A stretch of DNA of 64,000 nucleotides from Rana temporaria (lineage: Eukaryota > Chordata > Amphibia > Anura > Ranidae), in the NCBI RefSeq assembly GCF_905171775.1, contig NC_053490.1:463720504-463784503 (forward strand). The letters run 5' to 3'. The notes under the pieces were generated by a model. It was not told the origin of the DNA, ran no database searches, and worked only from the letters and a program-made list of their open reading frames with translations. Each line of letters opens with the position of its first letter. Positions within the stretch are counted from its first letter, which is position 1. A program made the translations under genes and the position numbers. This document shows positions 21,410 to 32,400 of this stretch, in pieces.

Positions 21410-23119
21410 TCAGAAAGAAATATCATCTGGCATAGCAATGGCCCCCCGACCCATGAAGTACTCAACATATTTGTCGCGTACCTCACGAGCTGATTGGGTG
21501 GCCAAGCCAGCGCGACCAGTGTCCAGCCCAGGAAGGGTATCTGAGGGTAGTCTTGCCTCAGAACCGATGTCGGGTAGGTACGTCTGGGAGTGCCTGCGTA
21601 GAAAGTTGTGCAGAATGCAGCAGGCAAAAACAATGGTGTTCAATTTATATTCCGCCAAGTGTATCGATGTCAGGAACAGGCGGAACCGGTTGGAGAGGAT
21701 CCCAAAGGCATTCTCGACTACCCTCCGAGCCCTGGCCAACCGATAATTGAACACCCTCCTCTCTGAGGTGAGGGTCCTCTGGGGAAAAGGCCGCATGAGG
21801 TGAGGTCCAAGCCCGAAAGCTTTGTCCGCTAGGAACACAAACGGAAGTCCTTCCACATTATCTTCATCTGGTGGCAATGCCAGACCACCAGCTTGGAGAC
21901 GACTGTAGAAATCTGTCCGCGTGAACACTCCCCCATCAGACATCCGGCCGTTCTTCCCCACGTCCACATATAGAAACTCATACTGTGCCGACACCACCGC
22001 CATCAACACAATACTATGAAAACCTTTGTAGTTAAAATAGTAGGACCCCGAGTGGGGTGGGGGCACTATGCGGACGTGTTTCCCATCTATTGCTCCACCG
22101 CAGTTTGGAAAATCCCACCGCTGGGCAAATTGGGAAGCCACAGACTGCCATTCCTATGGTGTGGAGGGTAGCTGTGGGGACAAACAAATAAAGAGATTTA
22201 GTACTTTGGCACATAAACATTGCAAACACAATACAAAAACCATCATTGTGCAACATCAACAACAGGATTCACATTTCCTACAATCATTGTGGAGGATTTC
22301 TGGACTAAAATACAGGCCCACTTAATTATCAGACTCCACACCCCTCTGATGATAGAGCTATAAACATTTTTTGGTGGGGGGGGGGGCTCAGAACTACAAT
22401 GGATTTGAAAAAATACAAAAATATTTTTTGGAGGTGTGTTTGGGCCTAGGATAGCATGCTGGACAGGTTTATGGTGGGTGAGGTCAAAATATGCAGGTAG
22501 GCCAAAAAGATGAACATGGAAAGGTTAACAACATGCATGGGGAGAAAAGGGAACATCCCACACACAGCAGATTACAATCTCATGGTTATTAGGGGAAAAA
22601 AAAAATTTGACTTTAGCACACATTTTTAGAAAAAACATTGTGATGTTAAAATGAGGGAACTTACCTTAATATACTCCTCCTGCAGAACATGTATGATGGC
22701 AGTACACGTCTCCGTATGATGACCCCAAGCGCCTGGGGAGAGATGCCTGTCGAGAACTTGAGGTCCTGCAGGCTCCTCCCAGTCGCCAGGTACCACAACG
22801 TGGCAATAAGCCTCTGCTCGGCCATGATGGCTTGGCGCATCACAGTGTCCTGCCTCGTGATATAGGGGGACAGAAGATCCAGCAGACGGTTGAATACGGG
22901 GTCCGTCATGCGGAGAAAGTTCCTATAGTCATTAGGATTATTCTCCTGGAGTTCCCTAAGCAGAGGCATATGAGAAAACTGGTCACGCTGGCGCAACCAA
23001 TTCTTGGCCCAGAAACGCCTCCTCCCACTGTTCCTGGCCAAACAACTGGTTCGCTGGACATGTCCATAAGCAATCCCATAACCAGCACCAATTCGCGAGA
23101 ATCAACGCTGCTGCTCCAT
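21410..23119 (-). pseudogene. HARBI1-like transposase of Harbinger B, recently broken
   Basis: Minus strand, two exons. Exon 2 (~22,173-21,410) holds an uninterrupted DDE core: GGAIDGKHVRI (first Asp), NGRMSDGGVF (second Asp), RRVVENAFGILSNRFRLF (Glu). Exon 1 (to ~22,666, donor ATTAAG|GTAAGT) carries the N-terminal helical region (NDYRNFLRMTDPVFNRLLDL, RLIATLWYLATGRSLQDLKF). Three lesions are visible: a 1-bp frame change near 22,712, a TAG early in exon 2 at about 22,156, and a TGA (23,102-23,104) five codons after the only upstream ATG (23,119). With few lesions and intact catalytic residues, inactivation looks recent. The family normally cuts and pastes the element. Confidence 0.8.
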
Positions 23120-23604
23120 CATGGCTTCAAACCGGCCGGCTGGTCAGTCAAGAACACACTCCAACAGAAAGCACTCACAAATCCAGCACAACCTGCAAAG
23201 AACGCGCAACAAACAAATACGAGCGGACAGGACGCCACTGCAAACGCAGAAACGAGATGAAAGCCGGTATCTGATTGCCAACTACGATCCCACAAGCACA
23301 CGCACTGAACCCGAGAATACAACCTGTTAAAACGCGGAGACTGAAAAGCGCGAATCGGCTCTAACCAAACCTTCACTAGCACGCGGTAACACGGAACTAG
23401 CAAAAGCGGAACAGAGGGCGGCGCCGTTGACTTTGGTCTTACCCTTTATAGTGACGTCTTACGTGGTTTACGTTTACCACGTTCTGGTCCGAGGGGATTT
23501 TGATCTGCTGGTGTGTACAAGCCAGCGGACCAACGGATAAGTCCGCAGATCCGGGGATAAATATCCGCGGATCAATCCTCTCGTGTGTACCCGGCATGAG
23601 AGTT

Positions 23605-23875
23605 ACACTGCATTGCTTATAATATATATACATCCTAAAGCAATTCTCTCTTTTGACCACTAGATGGTGCACCTTGCATAAATGTACAAGCAGTGTATAA
23701 CCTTTCCATGTGGCTATTCTAATTTTAACATGTGCTTCTAATATATGTAATTTTGCATAAATCAGGTTGAAATGTACCCATATATAACAGTCTAGTGCTT
23801 GCAATAAACAGTTGCTCCGACCAGTAAAGTAGTTTTATGGTTTTGGAGCCATTTTCACTGCTCCCAACACATGTT
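23605..23875 (+). mobile_element. Possible solo LTR
   Basis: A TATA-like CATATATAACAG is followed ~20 bp later by TGCAATAAACAG (polyadenylation signal) and a GT-rich segment, the order found in LTRs. The segment runs from about TGAGAGTTACAC to CTGCTCCCAACA. No clear target duplication, so tentative. Confidence 0.35.
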
Positions 23876-24032
23876 GCTTTGAAAGTCTAATCACAGCAAA
23901 ACCATTGCACAAAATCTACTAAAACTTTCTCCTGCATCTGCTCCAGATGTTTAGGAATCTTTCTAGTACAGTGTCAAAAACCAGGTACTTACCGAGACCG
24001 ATATGCAGAGGGTGGCTCACCTTTACGACCAA

Positions 24033-24329
24033 TAGGGTGACCACATTTCCAAACTGCCATTCAGGGACACCCCCCCCCCCCTTCCTAAAAAAAGATAACT
24101 TTTTATAAAAAAAAAATTGTGCCCCCCCCCCCATGGTTTTTACCGGTACATCCTGGGACCTGTAGTTCTTCACTAGTTTTTATTTTAATTCTGCACTGAT
24201 TGTCTTTGAAATTACCCCTGCCCCCTATTAAATCCAATCTGGGGACAAAACCAGGGACAGACTTGGTCCGGGGACAGTGTCCTCAATCAGGGGACTGTCC
24301 CCTGAAACTGGGGATGTCTGCTCACCCTA
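24033..24329. mobile_element. Element A of the array unit (297 bp)
   Basis: Runs from TAGGGTGACCACATTTCC to GTCTGCTCACCCTA. The inside has CCCC-runs, TCCTGGGACCTGTAGTTCTT and GGGGACAGTGTCC/GGGGACTGTCCCC palindromic words. Repeated at the start of each unit. The final copy (40,842-41,133) has the better 3' TIR, TGGTCACCCTA. Confidence 0.75.
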
Positions 24330-24359
24330 CTATATATAGATAAAACAGACTCGCCGTAG

Positions 24360-24535
24360 AATAACATGTCATAATTACCCGGAGCACTGTCATATTCTTG
24401 GAGAGGTTATGGTTCTGCGGTATGGTGCCTGCCCTCCATGCGCCACACTCTGGGTTCAAGCCCCGGTCGGTCCATGGGGCCCAGCGTCACTTGACGTGGC
24501 CATCTCTCCCCCATTTTAAACCTCAAATCTACCCT
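24360..24535 (+). repeat. tRNA-like SINE head with Pol III B box and T-run
   Basis: GGTTCAAGCCC (24,453-24,463) fits the B-box consensus GGTTCRANNCC. Upstream TTATGGTTCTGCGGTATGGT resembles a degraded D-arm/A-box, and TGCCTGCCCTCCATGCG an anticodon arm. A run of 14 T at about 24,536-24,549 would terminate Pol III. Copies 2-7 carry GGTTCAACCCC. It is not a functional tRNA because the arms do not pair well. Confidence 0.5.
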
Positions 24536-24539
24536 TTTT

Positions 24540-25338
24540 TTTTTTTTTGCCCAAATTCACAATACTTACACAAAATACTACTTAATCACACCTTTTCACA
24601 ACAAAAATACGCACAACAACAATTCGCACGCTCGGGCCACGTGGCTCACAAACAAAATTCACCTCCTTTTTTTACACCCAAATACACCTTTCTTTTAGTG
24701 CTATTGGATCATTTATTTTTTTGCGCTATAAAAAAACATGCTATAAAACTGCACTCATTACTGTCTAAATGTGACTGGCAGGGAAGGGGTTCACACCAGG
24801 GGGTTAAATATGTTGCCTAGTGAGTGATTTTATCTGTAGGGGGAGGGGACTCACAAGGGGAGGAGACCCATGTCTGTTCCTCTGTAGTACTGGGAACACA
24901 TATCCGTGTCTCCTCACCTCACAGGACTGTGGATGTATCCATGGTCCTGCCGTCATTGTGGGCAATGGCAGGTGGGTGCCCGGCGGACATCGCGGCCGCC
25001 GGACACCGGGTCCCGAGCGATGCCGCGCCCACCCCCCAGGCGGCCGGGAAGCCCAGGGAGATCCCATCTGTGGACGTCATATGACAATGGGCGGGTAGGA
25101 AAGTGCCTAAAAGAGGTGGTGACATGTCGACAAAAAAAAAAAAAAGGGGGGGGGGGGCATACTCCATGGACCACAGGGTAATTTTTCTGCAATCGCCTTT
25201 CTTTGTCTCCTATCTACCTGTCACCTGCCCTCTGAAGAGCGATCACTTTTCAGAGGGCCAGCAAGGTCTGGTGTCGGTGCAAGCGTAGATGGGTTTTTCA
25301 GAGGCCTTTTCCACATGTTTGTATCCATGACTTATAGT
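24540..25338. repeat. Spacer of the array unit
   Basis: The first part (TAGTGCTATTGGATCATTTA, GCGCTATAAAAAAAC) and GGAAGGGGTTCACACCAGGG resemble the 'TTAACCACTTAA' transposon family at 52,308 and 56,037. A GC-rich part follows around 24,960-25,080. Copy 1 is the most divergent here (e.g. CGCGGCCGCC against CGCGCCCGCC in copies 2-7). Confidence 0.6.
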
Positions 25339-26143
25339 TAGGGTGACCACATTTCCAAACTGCCATACAGGGACACCCCCCCCCCTTTCTAAAAAAAAGA
25401 TAACCTTTTATAAAAAAACATTGTGCCCCCCCCCCCCCCCATGGTTTTTACCGGTTCATCCTGGGACCTGTAGTTCTTCACTAGTTGGGGGGGGGGTCGC
25501 ATCTTCAGCTCTGAGGGGTTCATGGTGGGACCTGTAGTCCTTCACTTTTGGGGGTCACATTCCCCCCAAAAGTGAAGGACTACGAGTCCCAGCATGAACT
25601 CCTAAAATACAAAGATGTGACCCCCCCCCCCCCAATTTGAAGGACTACAACACCCAGCATGAAACCCCTGAGATCTAAGGGTGTGATCTCATAGATTTCA
25701 CAGGTGTATGCTGGGACCTGTAGTTCTTCACTCTTTGGGGGGCAGGGGGTCTCACATCTTCAGCTCTGGGGGGGGGGGGGTCATGCTGGACCTGTAGTCC
25801 TTAACTTTGGGGAGGTCACACCCCCCTAAAGTAAAGGACTATAAATCCCAGCATGAACCGATGATATCTAAAGATGTGACCCCCATCCCCCTCAATTTTG
25901 AATCTCCCAGCATGAACCCATGAGATCTAAGGGTGTGACCCCATAGATTTCACAGATCTATGCTGGGACCTGTAGTTCTTCACTAGTTTGGGGGGGTGTT
26001 ACATCTTAAGCTCTGAGGGGTTGATGCTGGGACCTGTGTCAGTTTCATTCCGGGACACTGTATTGTCCCAGAGTGAAGGTGCCCGGGACAGACCTGCAGA
26101 ATGCGGGACTCTCCCGGGCAATCCGGGACACGTGGTCACCCTA
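25339..26143. mobile_element. Element B of the array unit (805 bp), ZNF143-like motif cluster
   Basis: Starts TAGGGTGACCACATTTCC, ends CACGTGGTCACCCTA. The first ~150 bp match element A; the rest is alternating sense and antisense copies of TGCTGGGACCTGTAGTTCTT and its inverse GACTACAACACCCAGCATG, separated by C-runs and G-runs. These resemble the SBS/ZNF143-THAP11 consensus ACTACAAYTCCCAGMRTGC. Counting element A, eleven copies occur in unit 1. Confidence 0.7.
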
Positions 26144-26429
26144 GGCCTGCTGTGCTGATAATCAATGTCCTGATTATCAACACAGCCCCCCCCCCCCCCC
26201 TAAAAGGGAGAGCCGCAGATCAGCTCTCCCTGTCAGCGTAAACGGAGGAAAGCCGGTAAATGGCACTTCCTGGTTCACGCGATGATCAGCTGTGATTGGT
26301 CACAGCTGATCATGTGGTAAGAAGCCTCTGTCAGAGGCTCCATACCACGATTGGAGTAACACACCGCACCTCCGTTCGCCACACTGCGCGCCCCTCGCCG
26401 TCTCTGTTATCCTGTTCGCGTCATATGAC
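26144..26429. repeat. Short spacer of the array unit with a stem-loop
   Basis: GATCAGCTGTGATTGGTCAC with AGCTGATCATG forms a strong short palindrome, and GCCTCTGTCAGAGGC a second one. The spacer ends CGCGTCATATGAC just before the next element A. Confidence 0.7.
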
Positions 26430-29400
26430 TAGGGTGACCACATTTCCAAACTGCCATTCAGGGACACCCCCCCCCCCTTCCTAAAAAAAGATAACTTTTT
26501 ATAAAAAAAAAATTGTGACCCCCCCCCCCCTCCATGGTTTTTACCGGTACATCCTGGGACCTGTAGTTCTTCACTAGTTTTTATTTTAATTCTGCACTGA
26601 TTGTCTTTGAAATTACCCCTGCCCCCTATTAAATCCAATCTGGGGACAAAACCAGGGACAGACTTGGTCCGGGGACAGTGTCCTCAATCAGGGGACTGTC
26701 CCCTGAAACTGGGGATGTCTGCTCACCCTACTATATATAGATAAAACAGACTCGCCGTAGAATAACATGTCATAATTACCCGGAGCACTGTCATATTCTT
26801 GGAGAGGTTATGGTTCTGCGGTATGGTGCCTGCCCTCCATGCGCCACACTCTGGGTTCAACCCCCGGACGGTCCATGGGGCCCAGCGTCACTTGACGTGG
26901 CCATCTCTCCCCCATTTTAAACCTCAAATCTACCCTTTTTTTTTTTTTTGCCCAAATTCACAATACTTCCACAAAATACTACTAAATCACACCTTTTCAC
27001 AACAAAAATACGCACAACAACAATTCGCACGCTCGGGCCACGTGGCTCACAAACAAAATTCACCTCCTTTTTTTACACCCAAATACACCTTTCTTTTAGT
27101 GCTATTGGATCATTTATTTTTTTGCGCTATAAAAAAACTGCTATAAAACTGCACTCATTACTGTCTAAATGTGACTGGCAGGGAAGGGGTTCACACCAGG
27201 GGGTTAAATATGTTGCCTAGTGAGTGATTTTATCTGTAGGGGGAGGGGACTCACAAGGGGAGGAGACCCATGTCTGTTCCTCTGTAGTACTGGGAACACA
27301 TATCCGTGTCTCCTCACCTCACAGGACTGTGGATGTATCCATGGTCCTGCCGTCATTGTGGGCAATGGCAGGTGGGTGCCCGGCGGACATCGCGCCCGCC
27401 GGACACCGGGTCCCGAGCGATGCCGCGCCCACCCCCCCAGGCGGCCGGGAAGCCCAGGGAGATGCCATCTGTGGACGTCATATGACAATGGGCGGGTAGG
27501 AAAGTGCCTAAAAGAGGTGGTGACATGTCGACAAAAAAAAAAAAGGGGGGGGGTGCATACTCCATGGACCACAGTGTAATTTTTCTGCAATCGCCTTTCT
27601 TTGTCTCCTATCTACCTGTCACCTGCCCTCTGAAGAGCGATCACTTTTCAGAGGGCCAGCAAGGTCTGGTGTCGGTGCAAGCGTAGATGGGTTTTTCAGA
27701 GGCCTTTTCCACATGTTTGTATCCATGACTTATAGTTAGGGTGACCACATTTCCAAACTGCCATACAGGGACACCCCCCCCCCCTTTCTAAAAAAAAGAT
27801 AACTTTTTATAAAAAAACATTGTGACCCCCCCCCCCCCATGGTTTTTACCGGTTCATCCTGGGACCTGTAGTTCTTCACTAGTTGGGGGGGGGGGGGTCG
27901 CATCTTCAGCTCTGAGGGGTTCATGGTGGGACCTGTAGTCCTTCACTTTTGGGGGTCACATTCCCCCCAAAAGTGAAGGATTACGAGTCCCAGCATGAAC
28001 TCCTAAAATACAAAGATGTGCCCCCCCCCCCCCCAATTTGAAGGACTACAACACCCAGCATGAAACCCCTGAGATCTAAGGGTGTGATCTCATAGATTTC
28101 ACAGGTGTATGCTGGGACCTGTAGTTCTTCACTCTTTGGGGGGCAGGGGGTCTCACATCTTCAGCTCTGGGGGGGGGGGGGTCATGCTGGAACCTGTAGT
28201 CCTTAACTTTGGGGAGGTCACACCCCCCTAAAGTAAAGGACTATAAATCCCAGCATGAACCGATGATATCTAAAGATGTGACCCCCATCCCCCCCAATTT
28301 TGAATCTCCCAGCATGAACCCATGAGATCTAAGGGTGTGACCCCATAGATTTCACAGATCTATGCTGGGACCTGTAGTTCTTCACTAGTTTGGGGGGGGT
28401 GTTACATCTTAAGCTCTGAGGGGTTGATGCTGGGACCTGTGTCAGTTTCATTCCGGGACACTGTATTGTCCCAGAGTGAAGGTGCCCGGGACAGACCTGC
28501 AGAATGCGGGACTCTCCCGGGCAATCCGGGACACGTGGTCACCCTAGGCCTGCTGTGCTGATAATCAATGTCCTGATTATCAACACAGACCCCCCCCCCC
28601 CCCCTAAAAGGGAGAGCCGCAGATCAACTCTCCCTGTCAGCGTAAACGGAGGAAAGCCGGTAAATGGCACTTCCTGGTTCACGCGATGATCAGCTGTGAT
28701 TGGTCACAGCTGATCATGTGGTAAGAAGCCTCTGTCAGAGGCTCCATACCACGATTGGAGCAACACACCGCACCTCCGTTCGCCACACTGCGCGCCCCTC
28801 GCCGTCTCTGTTATCCTGTTCGCGTCATATGACTAGGGTGACCACATTTCCAAACTGCCATTCAGGGACACCCCCCCCCCCTTCCTAAAAAAAGATAACT
28901 TTTTATAAAAAAAAAATTGTGCCCCCCCCCCCCCCCCCATGGTTTTTACCGGTACATCCTGGGACCTGTAGTTCTTCACTAGTTTTTATTTTAATTCTGC
29001 ACTGATTGTCTTTGAAATTACCCCTGCCCCCTATTAAATCCAATCTGGGGACAAAACCAGGGACAGACTTGGTCCGGGGACAGTGTCCTCAATCAGGGGA
29101 CTGTCCCCTGAAACTGGGGATGTCTGCTCACCCTACTATGTATACATAAAACAGACTCGCTGTAGAATAACATGTCATAATTACCCGGAGCACTGTCATA
29201 TTCTTGGAGAGGTTATGGTTCTGCGGTATGGTGCCTGCCCTCCATGCGCCACACTCTGGGTTCAACCCCCGGACGGTCCATGGGGCCCAGCGTCACTTGA
29301 CGTGGCCATCTCTCCCCCATTTTAAACCTCAAATCTACCCTTTTTTTTTTTTTTGCCCAAATTCACAATACTTCCACAAAATACTACTAAATCACACCTT

Positions 29401-32400
29401 TTCACAACAAAAATACGCACAACAACAATTCGCACGCTCGGGCCACGTGGCTCACAAACAAAATTCACCTCCTTTTTTTACACCCAAATACACCTTTCTT
29501 TTAGTGCTATTGGATCATTTATTTTTTTGCGCTATAAAAAAACATGCTATAAAACTGCACTCATTACTGTCTAAATGTGACTGGCAGGGAAGGGGTTCAC
29601 ACCAGGGGGTTAAATATGTTGCCTAGTGAGTGATTTTATCTGTAGGGGGAGGGGACTCACAAGGGGAGGAGACCCATGTCTGTTCCTCTGTAGTACTGGG
29701 AACACATATCCGTGTCTCCTCACCTCACAGGACTGTGGATGTATCCATGGTCCTGCCGTCATTGTGGGCAATGGCAGGTGGGTGCCCGGCGGACATCGCG
29801 CCCGCCGGACACCGGGTCCCGAGCGATGCCGCGCCCACCCCCCCAGGCGGCCGGGAAGCCCAGGGAGATGCCATCTGTGGACGTCATATAACAATGGGCG
29901 GGTAGGAAAGTGCCTAAAAGAGGTGGTGACATGTCGAAAAAAAAAAAAAGAAGGGGGGGGGGGCATACTCCATGGACCACAGTGTAATTTTTCTGCAATC
30001 GCCTTTCTTTGTCTCCTATCTACCTGTCACCTGCCCTCTGAAGAGCGATCACTTTTCAGAGGGCCAGCAAGGTCTGGTGTCGGTGCAAGCGTAGATGGGT
30101 TTTTCAGAGGCCTTTTCCACATGTTTGTATCCATGACTTATAGTTAGGGTGACCACATTTCCAAACTGCCATACAGGGACACCCCCCCCCCCTTTCTAAA
30201 AAAAAGATAACTTTTTAAAAAAAAACATTGTGACCCCCCCCCCCCCCATGGTTTTTACCGGTTCATCCTGGGACCTGTAGTTCTTCACTAGTTGGGGGGG
30301 GGTCGCATCTTCAGCTCTGAGGGGTTCATGGTGGGACCTGTAGTCCTTCACTTTTGGGGGTCACATTCCCCCCAAAAGTGAAGGATTACGAGTCCCAGCA
30401 TGAACTCCTAAAATACAAAGATGTGACCCCCCCCCCCCCAATTTGAAGGACTACAACACCCAGCATGAAACCCCTGAGATCTAAGGGTGTGATCTCATAG
30501 ATTTCACAGGTGTATGCTGGGACCTGTAGTTCTTCACTCTTTGGGGGGCAGGGGGTCTCACATCTTCAGCTCTGGGGGGGGGGGGGGTCATGCTGGAACC
30601 TGTAGTCCTTAACTTTGGGGAGGTCACACCCCCCTAAAGTAAAGGACTATAAATCCCAGCATGAACCGATGATATCTAAAGATGTGACCCCCATCCCCCT
30701 CAATTTTGAATCTCCCAGCATGAACCCATGAGATCTAAGGGTGTGACCCCATAGATTTCACAGATCTATGCTGGGACCTGTAGTTCTTCACTAGTTTGGG
30801 GGGGTGTTACATCTTAAGCTCTGAGGGGTTGATGCTGGGACCTGTGTCAGTTTCATTCCGGGACACTGTATTGTCCCAGAGTGAAGGTGCCCGGGACAGA
30901 CCTGCAGAATGCGGGACTGTCCCGGGCAATCCGGGACACGTGGTCACCCTAGGCCTGCTGGGCTGATAATCAATGTCCTGATTATCAACACAGACCCCCC
31001 CCCCCCCCCTAAAAGGGAGAGCCGCAGATCAGCTCTCCCTGTCAGCGTAAACGGAGGAAAGCCGGTAAATGGCACTTCCTGGTTCACGCGATGATCAGCT
31101 GTGATTGGTCACAGCTGATCATGTGGTAAGAAGCCTCTGACAGAGGCTTCTTACCACGATTGGAGTAACACACCGCACCTCCGTTCGCCACACTGCGCGC
31201 CCCTCGCCGTCTCTGTTATCCTGTTCGCGTCATATGACTAGGGTGACCACATTTACAAACTGCCATTCAGGGACCCCCCCCCCCCCTTCCTAAAAAAAAA
31301 TAACTTTTTATAAAAAAAAAATTGTGACCCCCCCCCCCCTCCATGGTTTTTACCGGTACATCCTGGGACCTGTAGTTCTTCACTAGTTTTTATTTTAATT
31401 CTGCACTGATTGTCTTTGAAATTACCCCTGCCCCCTATTAAATCCAATCTGGGGACAAAACCAGGGACAGACTTGGTCCGGGGACAGTGTCCTCAATCAG
31501 GGGACTGTCCCCTGAAACTGGGGATGTCTGCTCACCCTACTATGTATACATAAAACAGACTCGCTGTAGAATAACATGTCATAATTACCCGGAGCACTGT
31601 CATATTCTTGGAGAGGTTATGGTTCTGCGGTATGGTGCCTGCCCTCCATGCGCCACACTCTGGGTTCAACCCCCGGACGGTCCATGGGGCCCAGCGTCAC
31701 TTGACGTGGCCATCTCTCCCCCATTTTAAACCTCAAATCTACCCTTTTTTTTTTTTTTGCCCAAATTCACAATACTTCCACAAAATACTACTAAATCACA
31801 CCTTTTCACAACAAAAATACGCACAACAACAATTCGCACGCTCGGGCCACGTGGCTCACAAACAAAATTCACCTCCTTTTTTTACACCCAAATACACCTT
31901 TCTTTTAGTGCTATTGGATCATTTATTTTTTTGCGCTATAAAAAAACTGCTATAAAACTGCACTCATTACTGTCTAAATGTGACTGGCAGGGAAGGGGTT
32001 CACACCAGGGGGTTAAATATGTTGCCTAGTGAGTGATTTTATCTGTAGGGGGAGGGGACTCACAAGGGGAGGAGACCCATGTCTGTTCCTCTGTAGTACT
32101 GGGAACACATATCCGTGTCTCCTCACCTCACAGGACTGTGGATGTATCCATGGTCCTGCCGTCATTGTGGGCAATGGCAGGTGGGTGCCCGGCGGACATC
32201 GCGCCCGCCGGACACCGGGTCCCGAGCGATGCCGCGCCCACCCCCCCAGGCGGCCGGGAAGCCCAGGGAGATGCCATCTGTGGACGTCATATGACAATGG
32301 GCGGGTAGGAAAGTGCCTAAAAGAGGTGGTGACATGTCGACAAAAAAAAAAAGAAGGGGGGGGGGGGCATACTCCATGGACCACAGGGTAATTTTTCTGC

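Larger units (their letters stand above)
14523..23599. mobile_element. PIF/Harbinger transposon B with three genes, ~9.1 kb
   Basis: The left end GGCTCCGTACACACGAGAGG and right end (reverse complement TGCCGGGTACACACGAGAGG) are TIRs that continue with GAT.GATCCGC and further AT/GC palindromes. TGAG occurs at both edges, so the target duplication may be 3-4 bp but is ambiguous. Inside are a MADF gene (-), a Myb-like gene (+) and a HARBI1-like transposase (-). No internal TIR boundary separating them into two elements was found, although a nested origin is not excluded. Confidence 0.7.

Noticed and set aside
24408..24475. Functional tRNA gene
   Set aside because: Only the B box is good. The acceptor stem and D-arm do not pair, and every array copy shows the same defects, as expected for a SINE head.
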